The position numbers were made by a program, and so were the translations under genes. This document shows positions 1 to 12,023 of a stretch of 64,000 nt of DNA, piece after piece. The first letter of the stretch is position 1. Every line of letters begins with the position of its first letter. Origin of the DNA: Buxus sempervirens (Eukaryota > Streptophyta > Magnoliopsida > Buxales > Buxaceae); contig OX387193.1 in NCBI GenBank assembly GCA_947561395.2, positions 13,764,001 through 13,828,000 on the forward strand, in the 5' to 3' direction. The notes below the pieces were generated by a model. It had not been told where the DNA came from, made no database searches, and worked only from the letters and a program-made list of their open reading frames with translations.

Positions 1-440
1 AGTAAAGAGAGAAACTAGACGAGCTAGTTCGATCAACAGTAAAAAGGACAGGAGATGCAGTATAGACTACAATTATGGGTGACGGAACTTAAATCACAGA
101 AGACGACCTTACCCATTGAGAAGACTGCACAGCGGCCTCACTCGGAGCATTGCCTAGATATCGCTCTTGAGCGGCCACTGGTCTCTCTCTATATTAAATT
201 CTATTTCCTTACTTTATTCAATCCTTTCCTGTTCAGATCCCTGTTTGGACCTGTTATGCTGGTTTTGAAATATAATTCTCAATCTTGGAAGATCCCAAGA
301 AGCAATTAAAACTCAGTGGAGAGGGTGAGTTCTGGTTCTTCTTCGCAAAGATGGCGATTTTCTTATCAAACCAAGGTTAGTTTTGGGAAGATCCCAACTG
401 TGGCTAACTGCAACTGTTGATGGTTTTAGAAGAGGGTCTT
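1..440. other. intergenic, no recognised feature
   Basis: No protein family is recognised here. An 84-codon open frame at 55-309 (+) has no motif or compositional sign of being coding and is treated as chance. The stretch ends at a MITE beginning at 441. Confidence 0.5.
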
Positions 441-799
441 GGGAAATTGGTTTTTAGTGATATTTTTTCAAAATAATTTAGATTCAGTCATCAATTTTTT
501 ATTAATTAAGAAATAGTAATAATTTTTAAAAATAATTGAGAATCGGTGTTATTTTACTGTTCATGAAAAATTTCTTTCGAAAATGTCCTCAAAAGACTTT
601 GAAAACTTTTTCACTCATTTAGGTACAAGTGAGGTATGCAAGTTTTTTTAGGGTATTTTTGGAAGAAATTCTTCATGAATAGTAAAATGACATTGAATCT
701 CAATTATGTGAAGAAAGTATCACTAATTCTTAATTTTTAAGAATTTACCGACTAAACCTGAATTATTTTGAAAAAGTATCACTAAAAACCAATTTTCCC
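441..799. mobile_element. Mutator-like MITE, copy 1 (359 bp)
   Basis: The ends are inverted: the left end reads GGGAAATTGGTTTTTAGTG and the right end is its complement, finishing in ACCAATTTTCCC. The inner part of each end is a second, diverged copy of the same motif followed by an AATTGAGAATC-type block, so the terminal repeat has two layers. The length equals that of the copy at 47362-47720, which has a perfect 9-bp target duplication. The flanks here (gagggtctt and ttcattatt) do not match, so this copy is old or its flank has changed. No coding capacity. Confidence 0.75.
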
Positions 800-1225
800 T
801 TCATTATTTGGTTTGGGGAAGAAGACGAGTTATTGAAGGCTATTTCTGACAATTTAAAAAATTATTTAATGTTGTTAGCTTCTGATCTAACGATAGGGGT
901 GCTTAATGACGCTTTTTGAAACGTTAGGGGTAGTAAATGATCGGTTTTAAACCACAGGGGTGTCCGTGTCACTTTCCCAAACCTCAGGGGGTCTAGGTGT
1001 AGATTTCTCAATATTTATTATTTTACTATGTCTACATAGGAATGTGCTAATGAAAAATTGTATCAAAAGAATTCATCGAATAAAAGTACAATGACAAAGA
1101 AAAAAATAAAGTGAAGCTTTTTGTTTCAATAACTATTCAGGACCATTCAACTCTAGATCATTAATAAATCCCTAATAGGTTCATCAGCTAAGGGGTTGTG
1201 CAGTTGTGCAACTCAAATCTTATGT

Positions 1226-1395
1226 ATATCAGTTTCACCTAAAAACTGTAACCGAATCGAAACAGTATCGGTTTTTTCAGTTAAAAACCAAAATTGAACC
1301 GAAACTAATTATTAAAGACTCAAAACCGACCCTAATAGGTTTGGTTTGGTTCAGTTTGTCGATTTTAACCGAACCGTTGCCATCCCTAATTAGAA
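1226..1395. repeat. remnant of a CCGAAC-rich MITE
   Basis: The segment is dense in AACCGAA and TTCGGTT motifs and ends in GAACCGTTGCCATCCCTA. Similar CCGAAC-rich tracts occur at 29330-29670 and 61134-61590. No target duplication could be identified, so the boundaries are approximate. The rest of 800-1798 shows nothing recognisable. Confidence 0.45.
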
Positions 1396-1798
1396 TCCCA
1401 ATTTTCTTAGGATTTTATTAGTACACAAAGCCTAAAGCAAAATAAAAAGACCTTGAATTCTTTCTTTCTTTCTTTTTTTCCATTTTCTTATTTATTTCAG
1501 CAAATTATAGCTAGGATAAGTATTAGAGAAGAAGTCTACATGCCCATGAAATTATTTTTGAAAAAATCTCATATATGTGCTAAATAAATCATGGCACCAA
1601 TAAAAATCTCTTTTTTATTTTTTGTTTTTGTTTGTTTATAATAGGATAACAAAAAAGAAAAACCTAACTAATGTTCATGTTTTAATCTATTTAATTAGTC
1701 ATTTATTATTATTTGTAATTGGCAAGAAATTATCTATTTTTATCTTAGGTTTTTACTTGCAAGTTTTTTATTAGTTAAAATCCTAATAATCATATTGG

Positions 1799-1985
1799 AA
1801 TTCTTATCAATTAGAAATATATCTTTAATTAGGATGCTAAAAATCCTAAGCATATTATAATTCTTATCTACTAAAAATTTATCTTTAATTAGGATTCTAA
1901 AATAGTAATAATCATTCTTATCGCTTAGAAATATATCTTGAATTAGGATTCCAAAGTCATAATAATCACGTTAACTTGAAGATTG
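1799..1985. repeat. degenerate tandem repeat, about 60-bp unit, 3 copies
   Basis: Three successive units start with TTCTTATC, followed by a TAGAAATATATCTTTAATTAGG-like core, near 1799, 1861 and 1916. Spacing is about 62 then 55 bp. The units are diverged and AT-rich. No function is evident. Confidence 0.65.
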
Positions 1986-2074
1986 AGGATACGTCATGAA
2001 AATAAAAAACAATTAAGATACACATTTATGAAATATATATATATATATAAATTATGTTTAATATATTAAACATA

Positions 2075-2265
2075 TCCTCACGTTAAGAAAATTACAAGTA
2101 TTCAGCCATTGCTAAATAAATTATTAATTATTTATAAACTATTATATGAAAGTAAATTAGGTTAGTTATTTAAACAAATCCTCACGTTAATAAAATTACA
2201 AGTATTCAGCCATTGCTAAATAAATTATTAATTATTTATAAACTATTATTGAAATAAAATATTTA
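2075..2265. repeat. direct duplication, 104-bp period
   Basis: A block beginning TCCTCACGTTAA and containing AAATTACAAGTATTCAGCC starts at 2075 and recurs almost unchanged at 2179. It is a simple two-copy tandem duplication in AT-rich intergenic DNA. Confidence 0.75.
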
Positions 2266-2549
2266 GAAATCTAAACTTCATTATTATTAATTCACGTTAA
2301 GATACTTTAACATGTTAATTAAGAAAATATTAAAATTTTTTTTATTTTCATTTTAGTTGTTTTTTTAATTAAGTTAACTATATATTTAATCCACGTTTTG
2401 CTAATTTTTTGAAAAGAGTTATAATGTAATAGGATTTTATTAATAATATAAAGTTTAGACGTTTAATTGTGTTAAATATGTGGAATTAAAAATTATAAGG
2501 AAGAATATTTTATATACAAGAAAATTGAAAACACTTATAAGAGTACTAA

Positions 2550-4323
2550 AGCCTCGTTTGGCTTTCATTCCGGATTAGGAACTCATTCCAAGAATGAGTT
2601 CTTAAAATTCATTTTGCGAATTAATTTTGAAGTCTTTCTAATTGCGTTTGGTTAGCACGTAGCAGAATGAATTTTCACCCAAAAAATTGTTTGGTTAACA
2701 AGAATAAAATGAGATCCATGAAATTTTTTTCTCCTATTTTTTTTTTTCCTTTTTTCAATGAATAATTATAAGAAACTAGTTGATCCTTAAAAGATAAAAC
2801 TTAAAACACTTGAGAAATGAAAAAGAAAAAAAAACTTAAAACCGTCTTACAAGAAAATAATCTCTGTCCGCGTTTAAAAATCTTACAAATTAAATGAAAA
2901 TGCTGCAACCGGAATAGAATGGCTCTTTGTAACAAGTGAAATCAACAAAGACCCAAGAAAAGCCAAGGCAATTCAATTCAACTGACGAGCAATGAATAGC
3001 TACAATCATTAAGAAAGAAAAACCAATTTGATATTAACCAAAAACATGTTTTCAATTTTAGATAAGAACCATAAACATGTTTTCGCTGCACAGAAAAAGA
3101 ACCCGAGATCATAAAACCTTCTCAAATTTACATTCCATTACAGAATAAAAATAATAGAAACAGAAAGAAACCCAACTCAATTCTTGCATCAAAGAAATAA
3201 AAAGAGATACGAAATAAACAAGGGAAACAGCCTCGGAAATGCACTCATCAAGAAAATAAAAATAAAATAAAACCTTAGATGTAAACAGAGAGTTGCAGAA
3301 GAAGCTGAAATTGAGGAAGATGGAAGATGGGTATCAACAAATATAATTTAAAGCCCAAATCTATTTATCTATATCTATACTTAATATAAAAGGGACAGTG
3401 TCCTGCTTTTCTACCAAGCTGCTTAACCTGCTTGTCACCTGCTTCTTCTTCAAAATCAACACTGCCGACAAGCTGCCTGCTTCACGAGCATTTTTGCTAC
3501 CTGTCCGCCTCTCCAGCGTCTATCTTCTACCGATTTCCTATCCTATCTTCTACCGCCAGCTTCAGCGACAGTCACCTGCTTCGTCGCCGCTCACCGACCA
3601 CGTGCTTCAGCGACAATCACCCGCTTCACCAGTTCGTTTGGCTACGAAGGTACATGCTTCTTCTGATTTATTCCTCTTCCCTGTCTGTTCTACCGATCCG
3701 CTGCCCTATCTTGTAGCGCGGACCTTGGTGAGATGAAAGAAGAGCCCAGCGACACACAGGTAATTTGTCTTTCGCATTGACTGTCAATGGAGTTGGCTTC
3801 TTCGTGAAGAACTTGTGCAACTTATCAGGTCAGCCGCTTGTCTCTCTCGCTTTGTCTCTTTTTCTCTGTATCGTTGTAACTTTTAAAAAAAAAAATTTTA
3901 GAGAGAACAAGAGAGGAAGAAAGCATCTAATCGGTTCGGTTTTCTTCTACGGTTTGTGTATACTTTCCTTCACGTCTTTTTCTATCTCTCCCTTCTTGCT
4001 TTGAGTTCATTCTATTCACGTTTGGAAGGTCTTTTATTGAAAAAGAGGAGAAAGCTCAATCGGCATAATTACAATTTATGCCATTACTTAAAGTTAATAT
4101 TAATTACAAGTTTGCCACCGCTTAAAAATCAAAACACATTCTCAAATCCAAAAACGGGGTTGAAGCCGTTTCTCAAAATCAGGGGTTTTCTCATTTTCAT
4201 TCTTATAGAATGAGTTCTTGCATGCATTACCAAACACTCATTTTGGTATCAAAATTCATTCCAAGCTTTGGAATGAGTTCCAAGGCTTGGAATGAATTCC
4301 TAAAATGAAAACGAAACGAGTCC
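2550..4323. mobile_element. PIF/Harbinger-like non-autonomous element (1774 bp)
   Basis: Inverted ends AGCCTCGTTTGGCTTTCATT and GGACTCGTTTCGTTTTCATT (right end complemented) are flanked by TAA at 2547-2549 and 4324-4326. A 3-bp TAA/TTA duplication fits PIF/Harbinger. Subterminal AATGAGTTC motifs are shared with shorter relatives at 11006-11448 and 45974-46175. The interior holds a CT-rich, TGCTTC-rich stretch (3398-3740) with overlapping open frames but no recognised transposase. It may be filler or captured host sequence. The superfamily call rests on TIR and TSD form only. Confidence 0.65.
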
Positions 4324-5890
4324 TAAGTGTATATGGAGATACGGATATGGATTTGTCCTGCGAACTGGGGTCAGTAAGATTTTTACTTTATGTAATTTCT
4401 GTCTCGGACCGCCAGAAAGTCTCACCGGCGGTTATCCCTCCTTGACCACAACGACCGCATCCAACTCCGGCGAAGTTTCATTGAAGGTCTGTATTGCTTT
4501 CCTCTTCTCTTATCCTTTTCCGTGCATCAATCATTTCCAAAATAAGTTTAACTTGCAATGCTGGCTCTCATTATAGGTAGAATCTGCTACTGAGACCTGT
4601 AACACTCTAATCTGGAATGTGGTTTTGTACGAGTTTAAGAAACATCATTTGAGTTTCCGATTAGACAACTTGATTTTGGATCGATTTGGGCCTTTTAGAA
4701 ATAGAAAGGTGATGCTCCATTTTTGAATTCTTGACTGTTTTTGTTTTTTTTGTTTTTCCCCAGGATTGATTACTGTTTTGTAGTTGACTAGTATGAATAA
4801 GCTATTGGAGTTTGGAAGGAAAACTGTGTTCTTCGCCAGAGTCCTTTCTGGGTATGAGGAGCGAAGTATACGATCTCAGAGGTTGCAGCTCGAAAGAACA
4901 ATTCAACAGGTTTGCTAATTTTGCCTCGGTTGTACTTGCATGTTGTATGCATAGGTGGAAATTCATTGGAATTTCGAGCCTTGAAAGTGATTTTATCTTT
5001 GATCAAATGTTTATTTGAATTTGTTGAGTTACGAATCCCGAACTTATTGTTATCATGAAAGTAAACTTTTGGTATTGCGATCGTTGTTAGAGAGATCATA
5101 TTTCATATAAAATTTTGAATTTTTTTTTCTTTGTTAAATCGATTTGCCACCTTTTAGGTCTCAGTAACCCTAGCTTGATAGTAATTATCTAAGTGTCGTA
5201 TACATTCTTTGCTATTTCTTTTAACCCTAAAAATTGCTTTGTTGTTTGGTATGGATTCTTACCTGTAATTAATATGAGGTATATAAATGTATCTTTCATG
5301 TGAAATTTCAAAGATTATTAAGTTAATAGATGATATTTATGGATCATATTTGTAATCCAAACTGCATGTCAACTTTTTATTCTCAACAACTCATATTAAA
5401 AATACACGACGCCCTCTCCTTATTCATTTTGGATTGACGGCATAAATCCTGTCATGCTCTCCAGCCTATTAAAAGTCACTTATATCAAACCACATTACGT
5501 TTTCAAGCTTTCCTCACCTATCTCCATCCATGTATTTCTTCTTGCTGTTTCAGGGCTTTCCACTTCAGAAATTAATATTTTCCCACTGGGATGTTGGTCT
5601 TTCACTTGCATTGTTTAATTATCTGAGTGTGTTCTATTGAATTCATTAACTTATAGTGCATGCCTACTGGTACTCCAGCTTTGGATTCAATGTATTATTT
5701 GTAGAAGAAAAATAGCAAATAATGACTAAATCATTTTACAAACATGGGGAAGACTTGAACAATTTCAACGTACTCTGTAATTATTATCTCTTATTTTAGT
5801 TTTTTTCACCCTCAATCACTGTTTTCCCTTTTTTTGTGATCTGGCAAATTCTTATTAATTTTTCTAAAAGGTGTTATTGTGGTGATTAAT

Positions 5891-6155
5891 ATCTAGTTGT
5901 TTTGTTTTCTCATGACACTGATAGAGAAGAGATTTGGATTTTTTGCTAAAATTTTTCTCAGACTTGGAGAAAATCCACATGCAATCTAAGAATAATATAT
6001 GAAAAGAGGCTCCAATCTAGCTAGTTGATTTGTTTTTTCATGAAATAGATGGAGAAGAGATTCGGTTTTTTATCTAAAATTTTCATTAGACTGGTAGAAA
6101 ATCCACATGCAATATAAGACAAATATGTGAATAAAGGATCCAATCTAGCTATTCT
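5891..6155. repeat. tandem duplication, about 128-bp period, in pseudogene intron
   Basis: Two successive copies share GAGAAGAGATT (at 5924 and 6052), AGAAAATCCACATGCAAT and CCAATCTAGCTA blocks. They differ by scattered substitutions and small indels. They lie inside intron 1 of the broken coiled-coil gene. Confidence 0.7.
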
Positions 6156-7668
6156 CAGTGATTGATTCATAAGGATAAGAATGTGTCTCTGATATGCAAG
6201 CAGCTTCAAGGAGTGTTTCTTATTGTTCCAACTTTTAATTTACTCATTTCTGACTAAACAATCATGAAAGATCCTTATAATTTAAAATTATACCTTAAAT
6301 ATAAATTGAACTCTTGTGGGATTCAAAATAATAAAATTCACTAGTAAAAGCAGAGCTTTAGTATCAACCATGAAAGAAGAGGGTCTTCATCCGAGTAGAA
6401 ACTTTTGGCTACAATGAATGCTGAAACAGAAAATTTTACAGTAAATGAATCTCCTGCAGTGTGTGGGCCTTGTTTTGAGCATTTCTGCTTGGGTTAAGGT
6501 CCATATGAGCAAATGTGGCACTTCAAGGGCCCAAGCTGGTGGCCAGTCTTATAATATATTACAAGCAAGTTATAACTGTTTCCGTGCTGTTAGGCATTTC
6601 TCCCAGTGCCTAAAGCACGTTACTACGTGCCATTGTAATTTCAATAAATGCTTTTTTGTTTGTTTGTTTTTTCTTTGCAAAAAAGTGCAAATGGTGTTTC
6701 TGAAATAAATAATAATCATTTGTAAGTATAATGATTCATACAATTAAGTATAGAAAAAGAATACAATCATCTGAAACCCAGGAAATTGCACCTGTCTAGT
6801 CCTTTAAAAGGATGAGGCATGTCTTGCATCTGCTAATGGCACGTAAGAGACAAGTTAATTTTTAAAAAAAGGTGCGTCGTTTTGCTGCTTTTTGGCGGCA
6901 ACAACCCCAAAGAAACGCGTATAAACTATGATTACAGAGCACATTACTCTGGGCTCTATTATACCCTATTTTATATGGTAAATGTCAAAAAGTTCATTAT
7001 GAAAGAGGCTTGAGCCTTGAATATTGATATTCATATGACTTGTATGTAATACTTTATCATTTGAACAAGCATTGCTCTTGTTAAATATTTAATATCCTTT
7101 TTTGTATTTTCTTTTTTTGTTTTCGTTTTTCTGTTTTGTGGTGTGTTTGGGGCACCGTTTAGCTTGCCCTGAGATATAACTAAACCTGAAAGATTGCCTA
7201 AGCATGGCTCTAAATGCATAAAACCTGAGACCAAGATTTGCTTGAAAGCAAACTGGCTGATCTGGCTATCTGAAACTGCTACCCATTGTCTATTAGAATT
7301 TATTTTTGTCACTATTAGCATAACTTAAAGTCTATACCTAAAGAAATCCCTTCATCATGCATCAAATTTATGTAGAAAGTTTTCAAGAGAGAGGGGAATA
7401 TTAATCTAAGGAAAATTTCAGTTCCTTTTTGAAATCATTTTGAGATGATTTTGACAAAATTTGGCAGAAATTTAAAACCATTCTTATTTTCAATTTACCT
7501 GAAATCTGTAGCTTTTTTAGTGGACATTTTACGAGTTGCTATTAATGGAAAATATAGTATGTCAATTGCAACTGATAGTTTTTTCATTTATTTTTTAGTG
7601 ATATTTTATTTTATGTACTGTGTTCCATATTTTGGGTCAGGCTCAAGTAAGGAAGAAAGCATTGAGAA

Positions 7669-8178
7669 CAAGGTTTTCCGGACTGTTGGACCGGCCGGTC
7701 CGTACCGGGATCGCCCTATCCCGGTCCGGGATAGGGTGTGTCACGGAGGACCACAGTCCATACTGGTACCATCCGGTATTAGTATGGATCGGGCAGTCCA
7801 ACCCTGGACTGCACGGTCTAAAGTAAAAAATAAATAAATAATAAACACATTAATACTTACCAAAAGAAATCAAGTAACATAATCTTTTTTTTTTTGTAAG
7901 TAATGTAAGCAAATCAAATTAATACTTACCAAAAGAAAAAAGATTATGTTGGTTGATTTGCTAACATTAATCCTTACCCAAAAAAAAGGATTTTGATAGA
8001 TTTGCAATTGGACCGCCAGTACTGGTCATGGACTGGCCATACCGGACCAGGTCCATCTCGGTACCAGCCGGTCCAAGTCCAAAGAAGCCTTATTTGTTAC
8101 CATTCTTTGGATCGTCATGGACCGGCTGGTCCGATCCGGTTTGTACCGGACCGGGCCAGACCGGTCCATACAACCTTG
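7669..8178. mobile_element. hAT MITE inserted in an exon (510 bp)
   Basis: It is flanked by perfect 8-bp direct repeats attgagaa (7661-7668 and 8179-8186). The ends begin CAAGGTT in inverted orientation, followed by GC-rich ACCGGTCC/GGACCGG repeats that fold back. The 8-bp duplication and end sequence identify hAT. The inside is AT-rich with a diverged inverted copy of a TTAATACTTACC block. No transposase. The target is exon 2 of the gene at 4793-9078, where the insert adds stop codons in all useful frames. Confidence 0.9.
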
Positions 8179-9078
8179 ATTGAGAAGGAACCCTGAACAG
8201 GCTGTTTTTGCAGAGGCTTAGCCGTAAGGTTAAGGAGATGCAGAATTTAAATAGAAAGCCGGAAGAAAGAGTAAGTTGCAATTCAGGAATTATGTTTCCA
8301 AACAATATTGATTGGTAAAGTCAGATCTTATTATTTAACTGAAAATAAAACGGAAGTGTCTCAGGTTAGGGCCTTTAGTTACAGAAGACAGTGATTATCT
8401 GATATGTTTTCACATAGTAATAATTTGAATCAGAAAAAGAAAGTTCAATGAAAACTTATTTTATGATTGAGTGCAAGTGAAATATAATGCCTTTACTTTC
8501 TGTGTTATGAAAATTGAGATGAAAAGAAATCTGTGTCAGCGACCAACGAAACTGAAGTTTATCTGGAATTATTTAAATGGATTTGATTTTTATTGATTTC
8601 CTTTTAAATTGAATCCCAACGTTGTTAATGGTTTTGCCAATTCAAAGTTCTAATCTGCCTTCTCAGCTTCCCATATCTAATTATTAGCACCACAGAACAC
8701 TTCAAAGCAAAATTCATTGTAAATAAGTGATTTGAAAAAGGGGAGAGCTTGTGAAGTGTGACATGTATCTGAAAGGTGATGAATCGTCTGCCTATTTATT
8801 GTTTTTATTCTTGCTATTATTGTTAGTGTTTTACTTTGTGCAACTGAATATGCAGATTTTATTTCCACATGCAGGAGGCTGCCATTCAAGAGTAATTCAA
8901 GCAAGTTGACAATGCATTTGAGATCATTATGAACATACAGCTTGAAAAGGAGAAGAACATGAAGGAGATGATGGAAGTGATCCATGAATGAGCTAATGCT
9001 GTGGCGGAGAAACTTGTGAAAGTGTATAACGTTGACAAAAACAAGAATAACCAAGACAAAGCATCTGGTACCAACTAA

Positions 9079-11005
9079 GTGCGGACCTTATAAATAGAGA
9101 AGCACCAAGATCAGCAATAGAATCAAACTTGTTTTTGTAAGTATGCACTCTTCACATTTTTATTACAGGCATGATTTTAACACTTGGATTTAACTTTGGC
9201 AACATGGAAAAGATTTGATCCACTTTGTTAATTTATATGACGTGAGACAATGGATTACTATTGGAAGATCTTCAAGGTGCACATTGTTTATTTTAAGTCC
9301 ATGTGGACTGCCTACATGGAAAGCCCTAAAACTGGCAGGAAAATGGACTCAAAATGGGTGCACAATGGTTGCCATGTTGCATGCCATGCACGAGCCACAT
9401 AGCTGCCACATGGAAAAGCTCAAGGATGTGTGGACTGCCAACATGGCATCCCCTGTTGGGCTAAGGGGAGTAGGGAACAAGAACTGTTTCTTTTAGGGGT
9501 AGATTGAGAAGGGAAAGGTTCTCCCTTGCATAGAAAAGTTCAAATTTTGAACCCCTTTTGACTACAAAAACCAAGAGAGAAGCCTTTCGTAGAAATCTAG
9601 ACTTGCACTAAAAAGGGGGCAGGGAGTCTACCAAAGAGAGAATATAGAAGAATCCATATTCGAATTCGAAATGACTAGGATAGGTAAATCGCTAACTGCA
9701 TTCATTTTGACAGCTAAGTTTGTGAATCCATATTTGCGTATTTGGATCAGTATCTAAAATTTGACCCATTGACAACCATATTCTATAGAACACATAAATG
9801 CCCTCCTTTATCTCTCTATCTTTCTCCTTCTTCCACATAGAGAACAGTATATTTTTTAAACGTTTACTTAGTTCTTTTTTTAGAACCTACCATATTTTCT
9901 TGTCCTGTCTTCAGTGTCAATCTTTGCTTCATTGTCAACATACCATAATTTTTACACACTTTATTGAAGGGCAAAGTTCTTAGAATTGGCAATACTAAAA
10001 AATTTAAAATATGGACATTTACTAGATTGCATGTTATAAATCAACCATGATATACAATTTTACTGTTGCATTTTCTACAAGAGACTTGAAAATTGCCAAG
10101 AAGCAGGCGATTCAAACGCAGCTTGTAACAGTAGGGTAAATCATATTAGAATGCACTCCTGCTTTATCAATATTTGTAGTGTAAAACTGCATCCTCTGTA
10201 CTGCCATGAATTCACTTGTAACTATGTTATAGGTGCAATCCTGCTCATAAAACTGTGTCATGGCCTGATGATTTGGATAAATCAGGAACATAAAAGGCTG
10301 TAAATCTCTGTGCATTTTTATCAATTTATATAAATCACCAACATCAAGGCTATATTCACAAGCAACATCTATTTAATTTTGCTATGTGAATGCATCTCTA
10401 ATACCAGTTTGTTGAATCACCATTTCAAATTAGCACATGGCTCCTGCATCTGGAAGAGAGTAATCAAGGGGATGGAGCTTGTTTGTGTAGAGAGTAGGCG
10501 ACAGGGAAAAATTAACATTTGGAAGGATATGTAGATTGGAGAGAAACTACCCCAGAATTGGCTATTAACACAATAATTGAGAATCTGGATAGCAGTAATG
10601 TGAGAGGTTCTCTCTTAAGTGCTTGAACAGATTGAAGCCATTTTTTATTTGAAAACAAGTGGGATGTATAATGATGGGGAACCCAATTCTTTTTTTTGCT
10701 AGGAGATGGGGAACCCAATTCAATTCAGCTTGCTTCTGTTGCATGAAATAAATGATGTGGGTACTTGAAGTGACATTGGAAAACTGTGAAGAATCATTTG
10801 GAAAAATAAGGATACCCCAGCAAATTAAAGGACTTTTGGTGGATTAATATGTCACATGGAAGATTTCCAACAAAGAATCACTAGAGAAGAATAGTGTTGG
10901 GTTACATTGTATATATGGTGAAGAAAAGGTTGTCTTCATATATCAGGAGACCTTAAAGGAGATTTTGCTTTGGAGATGATTGCTTGAAAATAAATGAATA
11001 CTTTA
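9079..11005. other. intergenic, no gene seen
   Basis: No exon-like frame, recognised domain or clear transposon end was found. A 93-codon frame at 9215-9496 contains CATGTGGACTGCC-like direct repeats and is more likely repeat-derived than a gene. Other frames are short and AT-biased. Confidence 0.45.
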
Positions 11006-11448
11006 GGCCTTGTTGGGCATTCATTCTCATTCAGATGAATGAGTTCCAAAAACTTATTCTAAGAATGAGTCAAGAGAAGCTGGGTTTAAATGTTTGTTAA
11101 CCAATTTTCATTCCTATTGAGGTTATTAATATTACAAAATTTTCACTGTTCTAACTTAAACTAACTTTTCATAAATGGTAAGTTTATACTTAGTCATGTA
11201 AAGAAGTCATTATAACAAGTTTCAAGAATATCCTATATAGTCTTTTAAACATTACAAGTTTACCACCGCACTTTTGCAAAATCAGTTTTCAAAATCCAAT
11301 ATCGGGTTTAGTGATGATTCATAACTCATTTGAGGAGAACTCATTCTCAGATTGCGACCAAACTATGGTTTTGTTATAGGAACTCTTTCAAAGCCCTGAA
11401 ACTCATTCCAATCCATGGAACGAGTTCCCAAATTCTGAAAATGAGGTC
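11006..11448. mobile_element. PIF/Harbinger-like MITE (443 bp)
   Basis: TTA flanks both ends (11003-11005 and 11449-11451). The left end reads GGCCTTGTTGGGCATTCATT. The right end complemented reads GACCTCATTTTC. Subterminal GAATGAGTTCC / GGAACGAGTTCCC blocks match the larger element at 2550-4323. No coding capacity. Confidence 0.7.
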
Positions 11449-11852
11449 TTAGTTGAACATAATACTTCATCAATAAAGAAATGCAATTGTATGGTTGAAA
11501 AATTATCCAAACTTTTTTAATTTTTTGATAATCTTAGGCTATACAGAAAGAATCATCACCTACAACTACAAGTCAAAGTAGCTGTCATACTTGAACCTCT
11601 GATCTAACATCGATAGACCAGGTTTCTAAGAATGACCCATTCTAATGAAGTAAGTTAAAAGGTTCTGTTTTTCTTCCTTTTCTTTAAAATTTGATGTCAT
11701 GATTCCCACCTTATAAGGCTTGGATTGAGCCGCTGCTGCCTGCCTTATTCCAACTTACAATAGTATCCATGATGTCATTGCATATTCTTTCCAATGACTT
11801 CAATTCCCACATGAAGATGGCAGATATGTTCTATCAAGTCAAAAATTGACCC

Positions 11853-12008
11853 CCCGCATTCACTACGTTCTCGTGGCGCTGTGGTGACGGTTCAATTCCT
11901 CCGAATAAGGCGGAGTTAATTGGTAGCTATGGCTCAATCTGAACATTTCGTAACGGGGAGGAAGCTAGTATGGTCACGCTCAGAGGATTGGCCACGCTGG
12001 TATACCCT
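11853..12008 (+). mobile_element. SINE-like insert with 15-bp target duplication
   Basis: A 156-bp GC-richer insert is bounded by a perfect 15-bp direct repeat, gtcaaaaattgaccc (11838-11852 and 12009-12023). Such long duplications are typical of LINE-driven retroposition. It contains TGGCGCTGTGG, which resembles a pol III A box, followed shortly by GGTTCAATTCC, which resembles a B box. Their close spacing suggests an internal deletion. The SINE family is not identified. Filler DNA at a break repair is the alternative. Confidence 0.6.
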
Positions 12009-12023
12009 GTCAAAAATTGACCC

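Larger units (their letters stand above)
4793..9078 (+). pseudogene. broken gene for a small coiled-coil plant protein
   Basis: Exon 1 (4793-4909) encodes 39 residues starting MNKLLEFGRK and ends at a clean donor. A leader intron at about 4487-4763 precedes it. Exon 2 starts at 7641 after TTGGGTCAG and should run to 8270, but a 510-bp hAT MITE (7669-8178) plus its 8-bp duplication splits it. With the insert skipped, the frame reads on (R-R-N-P-E-Q-A-V-F), then hits a +1/-2 frameshift near 8215. Exon 3 (8875-9078) is charged and helical (EKEKNMKEMMEV) but has in-frame TAA at its 7th codon and TGA later. The splice sites and charged helical pattern resemble a small conserved plant protein I cannot name. 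Seen: exons, insert, stops. Inferred: loss of function. Confidence 0.8.

Noticed and set aside
3366-3400. Helitron-like 5' end (TCTATATCTATACTTAATAT)
   Set aside because: The motif fits loosely, but no 3' hairpin followed by CTRR was found within the following few kb, and the motif lies inside a TIR-bounded element.
4788-5099. 103-codon minus-strand frame
   Set aside because: It is the antisense shadow of exon 1 of the coiled-coil pseudogene and has no motif of its own.
7445-7837. 130-codon open frame on the + strand
   Set aside because: It runs from intron into exon 2 and then through the hAT MITE. It is a by-product of the insertion.
9215-9496. 93-codon frame as a possible gene
   Set aside because: It has no recognised domain, no splice context and repeated ATGTGGACTGCC blocks, so a repeat origin is likelier.
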